This document shows, piece after piece, positions 9,942 to 21,450 of a DNA stretch of 64,000 nt; position 1 is the first letter of the stretch, and the number at the start of each line of letters is the position of its first letter. The notes beneath the pieces are model-generated. The model saw only the letters and a program-made list of their open reading frames with translations. It made no database searches and was not told where the DNA came from. Where the stretch lies: NCBI RefSeq assembly GCF_002443255.2, contig NW_019211459.1, positions 25,191,388 to 25,255,387 of the forward strand, written 5' to 3'. A program made the translations under genes and the position numbers. The DNA is from Varroa destructor. Lineage: Eukaryota; Arthropoda; Arachnida; Mesostigmata; Varroidae.

Positions 9942-12900
9942 TATAGGGGGTAAGGAGAAGACTGGAATTCGGAAGCAGCAACAGTAGCAGAACCGAGATA
10001 CAGTAACTACTCCCAGCAACAACAGAGTGAAGGACTTGTGCAGGCGGACTACTTTTTTTTTTAGCCTATCGAAAGCATTGTTCGTCTTACCAGGCCCTTC
10101 TGCAAGTCAGCATCACAAGTGGGCGCTGAGTTGCTAAAGCCTACCCCGAAGGCCGAGGCATTGGCACGCGTCACTAGGTGCGATCCAACATGTTGTGCTT
10201 CCTTCCTTGTACTTCTCACTACCTCTAGTATTAATAATGTTGCAATGAGGCACGCCTGCAAGGATTGCGTTACATCGAGTTTGGATCATGGTCTGTCTTG
10301 CTACCCACCCTTTTTCAGCATTCCGTCAAAGTCTGCTGAGCAAATTTACAATAAACGTCTACTTTTCTACCAGACCTGACAGGCTACCTCGCAAGGCGAC
10401 TTCCCTTGGCCTGCATTTTGTGCTAGTGTCGTCTGCCTCGAATCGTCTTTCCGGGTTTGATTACGTTCGTAGCGATTGTGTCAGAAAGAAGTCAATCCTA
10501 GGCAACATTCATAGGTAAATCAGCTACAGTAATTGTAATATTTCAGGATGCGGTGATTCCGTTCTGTCAACAGAAAGAACCAGTTATACATTCAATATAG
10601 CAAAATAGACAGTACGGTACAACGTACAGGCATGCACGCACACACACAACGTTATCATCCTATGCACGCAGAGAATATTTTGCAAATAAAGGAACTATAA
10701 TTATTAGATTTGGTTAAAGATATAGGTCTGTTGCATTCTTAGCTCAAGTAATTCTATGTAAATATATCGTTATCGTAACATGCCCTATTACCTAAGATAT
10801 TCCTGCATTCAGTTCATTATGCCACTGTTGACGCGTTTTTACTAATGCTACTGCTTTTACCGTTCAGTATGGTATAAAATATTACAGCTCAAGGACGTCC
10901 AGTTCGGGCTGTTAGATAATCATAATGCTCAAAATGATATTGAGGACTAGATTTTATCTAATCCACTCGTTACGTTAAGGCATTATGCTTTGCTTTGATC
11001 CGGTACCTTCCTCCGCTTCTGGTCCGTACTATCTAGAATTTGATTACTTCTGCTATCATCGCCTCTCGCAGTTACCTTCGCAGGGTTACCTCAATTAATC
11101 TATTAATTTGAATAGCCAGTTTCTCTTTCAAATCCTTTTAGATTCTCTGTACTTACGTATATAATGTGAAATATCTGAGGTCTGAGCCGTGCCCGTAATA
11201 AAATTGAATGCGTTTCTTTGAAACCGTAATCGATCAACTCTGGCTTTGTAAGCTAGCCTAATGTTAGTTCATGGTCATTGTCTCTACTTGAACCACTGGC
11301 CTTTGGTAAAGCGCCTTCGACTGACTGAATATTCGGTTCTAATTCTAGTACGTTTAAACTTAGCATAAGTTTTGCTTCCTTTATGGCAACTGGCAATTTG
11401 CTGACAAAACGGCAAACTGCAAACTTGTCGATACTGTCAAATGTTCTACTTTACTGGAGTAAATTGTCCGCAAAAATTTAAACGTAAAACTTCATCTACT
11501 TTCTTAATTAGTTCGAAAGCTATTGGCAAAGTTAAAAATGTACATATCTATAAGCTGCGCCTTCTAGATCTAGTTGTTTGGTGGATTTTCTGATCTACTC
11601 GAGGTTTTTCCTTCGACTAACTACTGACGCGGTGAAGTTGTACAGAAGGTATCATTTGATGTTGTTGCTGTTTCAATTAAGTTACCGATTTCCTATCGGC
11701 ATCAATGAAATTATAGATCATTTTTTGTAAAGAGGTCAGTGCTACGTTGTCGACATAGAAGTTGGGTAGGTAATCCGATTTTGGCCGTTGAGAGAAGCAG
11801 TAACTACTGCGAGTCGTAATGAAGTAGTTCATAAAGATCGGTAACCGCACCCGGTGAGAGTTATTCATCGAACGTTTCTGCTTTCGGCGTTGTTGACTAA
11901 GTCAAAACCAACGACCTCCGCGTTCCTGGATGTGGAAGCATGCCGTACAGGTTTTCAAGCAACTTGTTGAATTATCAAACGGTTACTCGTGTTGTTAAGT
12001 CGTACGTGACATTTATGGCACATAAATATCACAAGAGTGGCCGTTGGGTATTATCATCTTTGATACAATTTTTCTTCCTCTTGTTTACCATAGATACCTT
12101 TTCCGTTACGTTCAACTATTGCCTACATATTTCTGTAGATGACAAATGTCTGTATAGAGTAGGTGGAAACAGCTGCTTCATTAGTAAAATTATTTGGTTG
12201 TTCTTGTTCATTCTCTAATCTCGCTGAAAAATTGGCTCAAAGCTCTACCTTGAGCATAAGCCTAAGGGATAACGGCTCACTGCGACGTCGAATGAGAAAA
12301 CCTTGGCAAAATCTGCCCCTCCACATGAGTATTGTCTTTCGCACCATGTGGTACCATCATTATTATGTAACCCAGATGTTTACTTCTTTCGCTCCTTTTT
12401 ACTTGTTCAGGTCAAAAAATTTCAAGGTACGATAAATGCTTGTTAGAACTTTCAAGAATTGTATATCAATCCGAAATTGATGCCCGGCACGCGCATTTCA
12501 TCATGCTAACAGTGACCTGTTAGCAAAACAAAATGCGCTAACAACTTATTTTTCCTGAAAATTACAAGGTGTCCTTTAGAATAATTCCCGCCAACATAGA
12601 TATTGCTGAATGTAGTGGGCAAAGGAGCACGACTATGATGTCATACAATGTTCGCCACGTGAGCCGAAGCGCCTGAGATTAAGTCGTCATAGAACTTGTC
12701 ATAGGTTAACGAGTCAAACGAGTTAACTTGTCATGGGCAAACTTTTTGGTCTTATAGCCAACAGATGGACTTCACAAAATACACTCCGGGCTGCAAATCC
12801 CAGTATTTTCAAAGAGAATAAGAAAATGTTTAACCACCAGAAGAAAGAACTACTGACCAACGATGGGAAGCGATTCAAGTCATTATGGACTAGTACTATT

Positions 12901-13596
12901 GCCGATTTCCATCGTGTGGGCTCCTGTCATGGAGGCTCCGGCGCGACGTATGGACCTAATTCAGGCGAAGTGTCTGGTCTACCCACTAAATCTCGCAGTC
13001 AAAGGTAAATTAATTACCACCACGTCTCGACAACCCTAATAAACCACAATGTGGACGAACCTGTAATCGAGCTTATTGACAGCCATGAGCCCTCCATATA
13101 CCGTTGATCGCTGGGTGCTGTCACTCGAAAGTGCGCACCGATATGGAAGCTACATGGAAATCAACCAATCTATCTTACCTAAAGGCATTTGGCCACCTGA
13201 CGAGATTTAGCCCTCGAACAGTAGGCCTTGAACCGTAACCATCCCATGCATTGGATAGCGGGGCTGTTATGCTTACGGTTTGCTCGGAACAGCGTGCCAC
13301 AAACCAACAAGCACGACCAGATATTCTATCTGCAGAGCACCTGGACAGCCTCAAATGTTCAAAGCGGCGCCTAGGCGTTTTAGGAGAGCGCACGGAAGCT
13401 TTATGCCTAAAGAAGCAGTGGTCGCCAAAGTGCTTCTAATGTATCCAGGATAGCCATAAGCAAACGTTCCACATTATTAAGCGTCTAAGCGTGCAAGCTC
13501 TGGTAAAGATAGTCTGATCACTATACTTTTCACCCAAGTCTGATAGAAGATGTCCAACATTTGTTACTCAGAAAATTCCCCAATGTTGCAAAGAAT
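9942..13596. other. AT-rich, likely intergenic or intronic
   Basis: No frame with supporting signals. The short open frames at 11940-12218 and 12733-13008 have neither splice sites nor recognisable motifs. I see nothing else. Confidence 0.5.
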
Positions 13597-14060
13597 TGTG
13601 TTAGATTTACCATGAATGCTGAGCTTGATGCCGGAGCGTGTCGATCAGCGTGTCTGAGTGTATCTGCAATAAAGCACCCAGAAGCACAAAAAACAGCGAT
13701 GGCATTTACTTGTCTCGCTGAAAAACTGAAGGTGAAGATGGCAAAGCGATTGTGCTTGCCAAAGCTGCCATCATACAAATTAAAGCTGACATTTCTGCAC
13801 TCTAAGCAGATGGTGGTTTAAATCTATTTCGAAAAGGCCTTACAGATTAGTTTGTTCCTATGTCGATTCTTGAACGCGAGGTGGCGCTCAGCCAGCCACT
13901 GTTCCAGGAAACCAAGAAGCTCGATGCCGATGAAAAAAGACAAATAGCTTTCAAATTATACATTCATATCTTAAAATCGAAAGGATCATTCCGTAATCTT
14001 CAAGCAATTGATGAGCACCTTCTATGTCCACACAATAATCTATGTTTAGATGGAGAGTAA
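13597..14060 (+). pseudogene. Broken coding relic, possible BESS-like helix
   Basis: One frame is coding-like from about 13722 to the stop ending at 14060 but is cut by TAA at 13803 and TAG at 13848. Its first part (KAIVLAKAAIIQIKADISAL) and its last part (VALSQPLFQETKKLD then ADEKRQIAFKLYIHILK) are regular, charged and helix-like. Upstream, 13597-13740, the coding look switches to another frame, which suggests a frameshift. The last helix loosely resembles the BESS motif of arthropod MADF/BESS DNA-binding proteins (aromatic, then charged, then KR and aliphatic spacing), but this is a visual impression only. ATG 13860 could also start an intact 66-residue ORF. Confidence 0.3.
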
Positions 14061-15499
14061 AAAAGTATTGCCTCTAAAGAACACTACGACTAGTGAATGT
14101 AGTCAATGCACGAGTGACGCATCGGCCTTCGTACTGAGTGGTAATCTCGTGCTGTTTTCGTTATGCGAGACAAACAGTTCGTGTTTCTATTTCCTACAGT
14201 CTCTTCACAGCGTCTGTTTGCACTATTCGCGGTAGCCAGCGTTTTTTTTTCAGCGGCCGACGGTCGATTACCTGGTCAACTCTCAACTTCACTGCGTACT
14301 GTTAATTAACTCTTTACAAAACACATTTCTATGGCGCCCATAAGACGTCGGTGATCTAATTAAATGACGATCTAAGTGACGACAGAGAAACAGTGGCGAC
14401 ATCCAATGCTACCGAATGATGCACTTTGCACCGCTAATTCGCCGATCGAAAACCTCAACTACGAGAAAGCCATTTAGATAACTAAATTTGAAGGGCAGAG
14501 GTTGTATACATGCATAGTTTCTGGCTAACGCTGACGATTTTCGAGATAGTCGGTCCATGTTGAAATTTTTCCAGGCGAATTTGCTGTGGGGAAATAAAAA
14601 AAAAGCGTTGCCGCTTATCGTTTTTGTTATTTTTTCCAAAACATTCACTTATGGCCTTCCGGGTATGCATCGACTTAATTTCGGTTCTCAAACGATTTTT
14701 GTGGAAAGAACTTCACTTTATCCACTAACTTTCAACTTATCGAGTGGTCGTATTTGCCGAATGGTAAGGCCACCACCGTGGTTGTCGTATGGCTAGCCTG
14801 TTTTGCACATTCTCTCATGATCCTTCACTAACTTGACATTTATCATCATAATGTTTGCACTTTTAATGATAGTGGTAATAGAAAAAGATTGAAGTTATTG
14901 CTATTTATTTAAGTACTTCTTAATTCGATGTTTCGGATTACTACTGGTGAATTATTAACGAAGTCAAAGTTCACTCGGTTTGGGAAAGTAACACACTACA
15001 ACGAGACCAATAGGCGGATTACTTTATCCGCTGTGGTACATTTCTAGCGGGTAAACTCACTCGACATCTTTAACCTTTCGCGCCTCTCTGTGTGGCTTTA
15101 TCGATTCGAAGTTCATATAGGGATAACTTGGCATATAATTTAATCTTATAACTTCATATACAAACGTAATGAGGTCAAGATTACGCCGCATATTTATTCA
15201 ACCAGTTTGAGCCTTTATATATATTTAACCTAGTCAACCGTAGTTGTCTTAAACAAGACTACACGTCTTTTTCATCTGGCGTAAACATTGCGCTCCACAT
15301 TCGTATCATCTGCTAGAGTACCAGCCATTTTTGGCCGTCCACGTTGTAGACTTTTCTCGATTTCATTTTAACGTTTTTTCTTTTCATTTTTTTTTTTAAG
15401 TACTACAGAGATGGGCATCTATCCAGCGGACGCCGACTTTGCTTAGTGGCTTTGAAAAGCGAGCAAATTCGACGGTTCAAACTGATCCTTACATTTGAG
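14061..15499. other. Intergenic, ending in a probable 5' untranslated exon
   Basis: No coding signal up to about 15.4 kb. The last part is probably the untranslated first exon of the 15.6 kb gene: it ends in TTTGAG followed by a strong donor GTGAGTGAG at 15500, and contains an 11-codon upstream ORF beginning MGIYPADADF. Confidence 0.4.
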
Positions 15500-15591
15500 G
15501 TGAGTGAGTACATATGAGTTCTATTATTTCGATTATGTCCTCCACGTGCGTTATTAAATTACAGAAAAAAAAACGTTATTCTTTCCTCTAG
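15500..15591 (+). other. Predicted 92-nt spliceosomal intron
   Basis: It starts GAG|GTGAGTGAG and ends TTCTTTCCTCTAG|CC. Both ends are near consensus and the length is typical for short arthropod introns. The in-frame TAG at the acceptor is removed by splicing. It separates a non-coding exon from the exon that carries the 167-residue ORF. Confidence 0.55.
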
Positions 15592-16205
15592 CCTATCGCT
15601 TTGCTGCTTGCAGATCGCCTGTTAGTCTTGGCTGCTTCTACATACTGGCGCTTCCTTAAGTTGGCGTCCATGTCTGATCAGGTATTCGCAGGATCGGCGG
15701 ATAAACCGTCCTATACGCCCTACCGGGCTTATGATTTTTTGTCTGCAGAGGTGGACTCTTCTTCGCTGTCCTCTGGGTCACAGGAGCTGAGAGATTTACA
15801 TTGGCAACATCAAACATATCCATGCACTTCCGTCGGTGGCAACGGGCCTTTGCCAATCAGTGATGTACCTATGTACTCTACAGCTGAGTACGCTGCCTGC
15901 AGTAGCAGCGTTTACTTATCAAGAGCCTCCGTGGTTGCTACCGAAATCATCTTTATGCCGCAGCAGTTTTTGCCAGAGCCGTGTAGGTACGGCTATTGCG
16001 ATAAATGTTCACCGTTTTCATTGTTGTGCCCGTCGGGACCATCACCGACCCTTGCACGCCAAACCTCGCGATGCCGTTTCGGTCTAGTTGTCGTAATCGT
16101 GGCCTTGTTTCTCACATTGGCAGCATGCAGCTGGGTAGCATTTTTATGGCTGCTGGACGAAAACACGTCTTGACGATGTACCAAATAGGCTTTTTAAAGA
16201 TTGAT
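15592..16205 (+). other. Predicted exon carrying the 167-residue ORF
   Basis: The exon is bounded by the acceptor CTTTCCTCTAG at 15591 and a very strong donor, GAT|GTAAGTAAG, at 16206. The stop codon of the ORF lies 32 bases before the donor. That is closer than the roughly 50-base limit for nonsense-mediated decay, so the transcript would be stable. A possible next exon starts near 16402, where TATCTACCTCAG forms an acceptor. Confidence 0.5.
15670..16173 (+). CDS. 167-residue protein with a C-terminal membrane anchor
   Basis: The first ATG of the exon is at 15670 and the frame runs to TGA at 16171-16173. Residues 1-110 are hydrophilic, Ser- and Tyr-rich, with no N-terminal signal. A Cys cluster follows (CRYGYCDKCSPFSLLC, about residues 111-126), then a basic stretch with Arg, then a hydrophobic segment at about 137-162 (starts FGLVVVIVALFLTLAACSW). 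Only five residues, DENTS, follow. By the positive-inside rule the N-terminus is cytosolic, so this looks like a tail-anchored protein. The final NTS is a possible N-glycosylation site. The start context is weak (T at -3). If a donor inside the membrane segment is used instead, it would be a larger type II protein. The family is not recognised. Confidence 0.45.
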   Translation: MSDQVFAGSADKPSYTPYRAYDFLSAEVDSSSLSSGSQELRDLHWQHQTYPCTSVGGNGPLPISDVPMYSTAEYAACSSSVYLSRASVVATEIIFMPQQFLPEPCRYGYCDKCSPFSLLCPSGPSPTLARQTSRCRFGLVVVIVALFLTLAACSWVAFLWLLDENTS

Positions 16206-16300
16206 GTAAGTAAGCAGTTAGCCATCATGCGCTTTTAAACATATGTCAATCTCGACTATTTATTCCGCCAACTATAGTTTATCTGTAATAAACTATTATC

Positions 16301-16336
16301 TTTATCAATTATATAGATATGTGTATAATTGATAAA
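16301..16336. repeat. Perfect 13-bp AT-rich inverted repeat
   Basis: Left arm 16301-16313 (TTTATCAATTATA) matches right arm 16324-16336 exactly as a reverse complement, with a 10-base loop. It lies just ahead of repeat copy B. Confidence 0.9.
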
Positions 16337-16392
16337 AATATATAGCAGAGTACTCATTTTTTTATATAAAGCGTTCTATGCCGCACGTATCT

Positions 16393-16500
16393 ACCTCAGG
16401 TTGATCGATGAAAATGTTTGCGTATTAGTCACACTATGTATCAACGGCCCATTTCTTAATATTAGGTCTGATGACGCTTAAATCAGCTGATACCAGATAC
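16393..16500 (+). repeat. Copy B of a two-copy dispersed element
   Basis: TACCTCAGGTTGATCGATGA and the following bases to ACGGCC resemble 6433-6485, with several differences that are silent or conservative in the shared frame (YLRLI then D/N, E/D). Like copy A it follows an AT-rich inverted repeat and has an acceptor shape (TATCTACCTCAG|G). It may be a real exon joined to the donor at 16206, giving an intron of about 197 nt. Confidence 0.4.
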
Positions 16501-17362
16501 GTTAGAAATATGACAGCCAGCGAAAATCACAGAGCGCCTTTTTTCGTTCATGCCGTGTGAGCGAAAACCGGCCCGGCTCAAACGATTAGGACAAAAGGAA
16601 CGGGGAATTATTTTTTTGGCTACAGCGACGTCAAATATCAATAGAAATACGGGTTAGTAACACCTGCACTACAAGAGTGACACCTAGAAACTAAAGAATG
16701 TCTAGTTATGTTGTAAACCAGTTATGCATCATACAAAACCAAAATCACCTATCTATAATTCAAAACGTATATTTAGCTAAAACTATGGCCCAAGACGCCA
16801 GTTGCGCAGGCTACCCAGTAACGCTGTCCGGTTACCTGTATTTGCTCAATATTGCAATATAAACATGCCAATCGTTATTCGAGGACTATTAACTGAGAAA
16901 AGTTCGGATTTGACTTCGGATCGTCGAAAAAATTAAGTATTTACTTGGGAACTACGGATTGCTTAAACGCGTCAGCTAGATGACTCTGGGGTTTCTGACT
17001 CTTGTTGCTATGGTTTGCTTGTGCCATCATTTGTTAAAACACGATGCTACACAAATGTCAGTTCGAGCGATGAAGTCCATACCGCTTAGAGAACATAGTG
17101 TGGTTAGAGTCATACGGTATTAAGCGTACGTCCGCATGACAAACAAGGTAGTGTCTTGCCTAGTAGAATTAGAGATTCCCGATGTTCCATACGAATTCAA
17201 TACTATGAAGAGACGTTTCTCGTTTCGTGCTGAATCGTTTGAAGCAGTGCTAAGCTAAAACAATATCGGACGTAAAGCTCGAAGCGTTTCTATAACCGCA
17301 AATACGAACGTTCGAATTTGTTTGGCATTTAACTATTTTTTAATTTTAATTTTTTAAATATG

Positions 17363-17408
<46 letters not shown>

Positions 17409-19700
17409 CTAGTAATCTGTCAACATAGACGTATGCAGATCGATCAATACTAAGCAAGACTGACAGGGAGGATAAATTTAGGTCTGAGCATTCTAGTATG
17501 ACGACCATGTTCTTGATGCAAACCTACTGCCTCAAAAGTTCTGTTGAAGTGTATATTTTTTTCAACTGAGTATGACGCTCGTTGACACACCGAGATACTC
17601 GAGTTAAATTTGCCACCTGAAAATGAGTGCTGTACAAGACACTAAGACAATGGCATCAAGCAATGGCGATCACACAGGCACCATGTAATGTTCAGATCTA
17701 ACGAGAATCCTACTAGTCTCCGTAGGTCTTCGCGAACCGAAAACATTTAATTAGAATTGATGTAACGAATGTTTAATCTGCCACTAGTTAAAGTTCAGCC
17801 AGCGTACCAACCTAGATGGACCTAACTTTTTTAGCAAGCATACTAATAACTTCATTAAGATCCACGGCCCACGTTCCGTGTCTCCATTGGTATTCTGTAA
17901 AAAATCGGAAAAAAAAACGACATTTATACCGGAACATTTTTCTCAAAGATACGTCTGGCTTCTTGGATCGAGTATTTTCATTGCCATATTTTTATATTAG
18001 CTAGTCAACACTGGTCGTAGCTGGTCATGTTTGAGAAGGAATACTATTTTTAAATAGGCTCTCCAAAACTTATTAGGAAAGATGCAGATCTACTTATTAT
18101 TTTATACAGTTTCTTCGTGACATGTTTGAATAAAAAATGATTTTAATTAATGTTGTAGCCGCCAGATGTTAACAACAAAGATGGTCCCCTTCGAAGCCGG
18201 TAGGACAGATGCGAGATGGATTAGGTAATCTGTACGGCAAATGTCGGTGTACTCGTCAGATATTTTGTCTACGAGGCTGAGCATAGTCTAAGTACAATGC
18301 ATTATTCGAAAGCGTAAAGAGGTTTTGGCTTTGAAGACTAGTTCACCCGTCCTGTTGAAGTCCATTTAAAATAAATATTTCCATATAATTGTCTGCTCCG
18401 TAGTATTTCGATGTTGTATTACAATCTCAGTTATGTTGACAATGAGCTCTCTAGGATTCCAAAGCAGGCTTCATTCGCAGATCTCATCAAACCCATTGCA
18501 CCTGCAACCTAAGCCTTCGCTTTCGCAATGTCAAATATAGAGGACGACGACATCGCCAGGATGGCAAGACCGTCACCCACCTGAAGGAAAACACACGTAA
18601 CAATACGTTTTGTATTTTTCCTTTGAATGGTTTTGTCTGCCTAAGTCCACCTTAGCTACTGTAAATATTTTTTTTTCTAATTTTGTTGTTAAAATAAACA
18701 CACAGCATATATTCTAGCTGTTAATAGCAGTGACACAATGATTTATAGTACATGAGAAGAAACTGTGCGAGGTGTCCCGCTGGGCGTCGCTTCCTGGACG
18801 ATGCGCTGAGGCGGGCACCTTTAAATAACCAATTCTCGTCCTTTCGTTTTTAGTATACTTTAATAATATAAATAATGTAACAGGACTGCTGTAGTATAAA
18901 TCATTACTCCTAACTAAATAATAGCATACCTTTAAGGCCATTAATGTACCTGAAAAAAATTTTATGCTGTAATTTCTGTGCGCAACGCGTATTTGCTATA
19001 TTATCACCAGCGTACATTGCAATTTTGTTTTTTTTTTTTTATATGTATTACAAATATTCGACATTTTAAGTATAGTGTTAATATTAAAATGCTTGATTTT
19101 CGATCTTTCGTCGTATTTGCTCCCGATCGGTATATCTCACCGTATTTGGGCCACTTTCTTTACCGCTTTCTGCTGATGTCTTCGGTTCTGGTGTAGCTAG
19201 TTGTATTTGCAGTGTATACGCGGACGAATGCATACTCCTTCGGCGGCGGCCAGGATCGGGGGCCTGCTATCTTCGATTTGGGCAGGTCGTGCGTCCGCTA
19301 CAGATCTTTTGAACATGTACACCGTAGTTCAGACTCAGCTTTGCGATAGATTGATTAATTGTTGTGCAGAGGTGGCTCGTGAGTTCTTTTTTGCTTGATT
19401 TTTCGATACCTAAACCTTTAGACAACACTTTAGACTATTAGTCTTCAGTACTGAACAACGTACCATTGCGTCCGAATTCAGAGTACCACTCGCCTCTAAG
19501 TTTAGCATGTAAACACTCAATGCGCTATCGTGGAAACAAATGATTGTTGAGTTTAGGACGCACGATCGTTCTTATACAATAGTTGTTCTGGTAGAGTACC
19601 CTGGTTACGAGAAAGACGGTGTTTTGTGTGCTTTAGAAAAAGTCGCTCAATCTGTTTTGTGACCTCTCAACCGTGTTCGAGCGCATGTTGCCATTTGTTG
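16501..19700. other. AT-rich, no gene recognised
   Basis: Holds a (TA)n tract at 17367-17402 and otherwise only short frames. On the minus strand a 20-base segment at 18932-18951 is flanked by TTTTTTTTCAG and AAG|GTATGC and could be a tiny exon, but it is too short to judge. Confidence 0.45.
17367..17402. repeat. (TA)18 microsatellite
   Basis: Uninterrupted TA dinucleotides, preceded by TGTATG. Confidence 0.95.
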
Positions 19701-19846
19701 AACCAATGCAGTCTTCAGTGAACGTATTATTGCACTGATCTGTACTTCGTTCTCTTAATGCATCGTTGATTCGACCGACTTCACTGGTTTTTGCGATGAC
19801 ACGCAGCTGTTGAAGTATTACAAAGATGACCAGTTAGTTATTTTGT

Positions 19847-21450
19847 CACTTTTTCTTCAAACGGAGTAGGAATCGCAATGAAATGTCGTCCATTTCTGAT
19901 TACCCCATCGCTATTATCTGTGCGATTTCTGTGTGTTTTCGGCTTGATCTGTTTTGTGCGACGGGCCATTGTCCACCATGTGGAAAAGCGACATGTTGTA
20001 CTGTGGTCCACATTGTCCCTCTGCTATTCGGTTCAGCTCCCTCGAGCTATGACCATGCGCTTTTGGCCCGCTTTACTGACATCTTCTTTCGATTCGTCCT
20101 TTTCAATTGGTATTAAAGAGAACGACGTGCATCCATAGGGTTTCTGTGCTGGTAAAAAGCAATCTATCTGCTCTGTGACTCGCGATCCTGATAAGGCCAT
20201 ATTCAAATCTTCCTTGTTCTTCCTTCGCTCGTTTCGACTATTTATTTGGCCATTTAGCAGTGTTTTCAGAGCTTTCGACTATTGGTGGGGTACGCTGATG
20301 ATATGCCTGATGAGACTACTGAAATAGGGATATGAAATTGTTACCTCATACATCTTGGGTCAGAAACTGTGTGGATTTCCGACGACCAGCCATGTTGTTC
20401 GAAATGAGCATTTGTCTCCTTCACTATCTGCCTTGTCGTTATTGTGTTAACTAACTCGGAACAATCACTGTAGCCGTTTAGAGACCTTCTCACATGAAAA
20501 CGTCTTGGTGCATGACTGCTGTATGCTTAATTCTGAGGGAGTTCAGCTTGTTTCTGTGTATTTGGCATGTACCTGGACTTTCATATCATCTTTATGATCT
20601 CATATGGCAAAAATATAGTATCTTTAACAGATGGCCAGATACACTTTGTGTGCAGGACACAAAAGTTCCGCTTTAAGCTTCGCCGAACTGCTGAATCCCG
20701 GTAGAACACACCCTGGGCAGTAATTAGTCACGTATACTCCAGTAAAGGAATATAGTTTTCTTTGTTGACCTATTGCGCTGAATAGTACTAAAAATCTTGG
20801 TATTATTGTACAGTCTTTTTCTTCACCTGTTTTATCAGCGGATCTAAAGTTCTATCGTATTCAACCTGCTTGGTGTTACAGATAAATTTATATTTAACGT
20901 ATTTCCCCAGGAAATGTCAGGGAGCAATTAGATTGACTTCTTCAGGTATCTATTGCGCCATTATATTATATCTTACAAATTCAAGGTACGCATATTTAAG
21001 TGGTTTTGGCAAAAAGTCTTAAGTCTTTAGAAATAGACTTTTCAGTGGCTTGTACCGTTATGTAAATCATTCCATCCTCAAACTTCTTGCAAGTATTGAG
21101 TACTGCCAGACAGTTTAGATACAGATTGCGTTTAGGTGCCTTTAGATATATCGATTACTGGTACTTACATTTTGTATTAGGACACCTGCTAAACTATACT
21201 CGCTTAAATTTGTTTGAAACATTATAGGTTTTTTTGTTATCCAAATACGTTACGGTGGACATTGTTTTGATGGCTTGGAGAGTGGCTTTGCCAGCAGTAT
21301 CCGCATTGACTGTGCGTGAATCCGCGTGAGAGCTTTATTAGTTGTGACAAGTATGACGTAAACATTAGCAAGCAGTTGACACAGTCAAGGAAACCCAAGA
21401 TGCCCCTGTTGAGGTCAACTTGATGGTCTTAATCTTTTTTGGTCTACTCT
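19847..21450 (+). mobile_element. Fossil non-LTR retrotransposon, reverse transcriptase region (Jockey/CR1/L2-like)
   Basis: Conserved RT and C-terminal landmarks occur in the correct order on the + strand. FFFKRSRNRNE (19853-19882) matches the usual PIFKKG-type motif. SDYPIAIICAIS (19895-19930) matches DYRPIAIL-AISK. DHALLARF (20051) matches the region after AFDTV. A decayed GVPQGSVLG is visible at about 20123-20152 with one extra T shifting the frame. YADDM (20291-20305) is the catalytic box with both Asp retained. KNLGIIV (20790-20810) matches the post-RT KNLGV block, and SIEYC (21092) the LEYC block. The first, second, third, YADD and EYC motifs share one frame. Many stops and frameshifts make it inactive. 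The endonuclease part was not found and both ends are uncertain. Confidence 0.75.
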
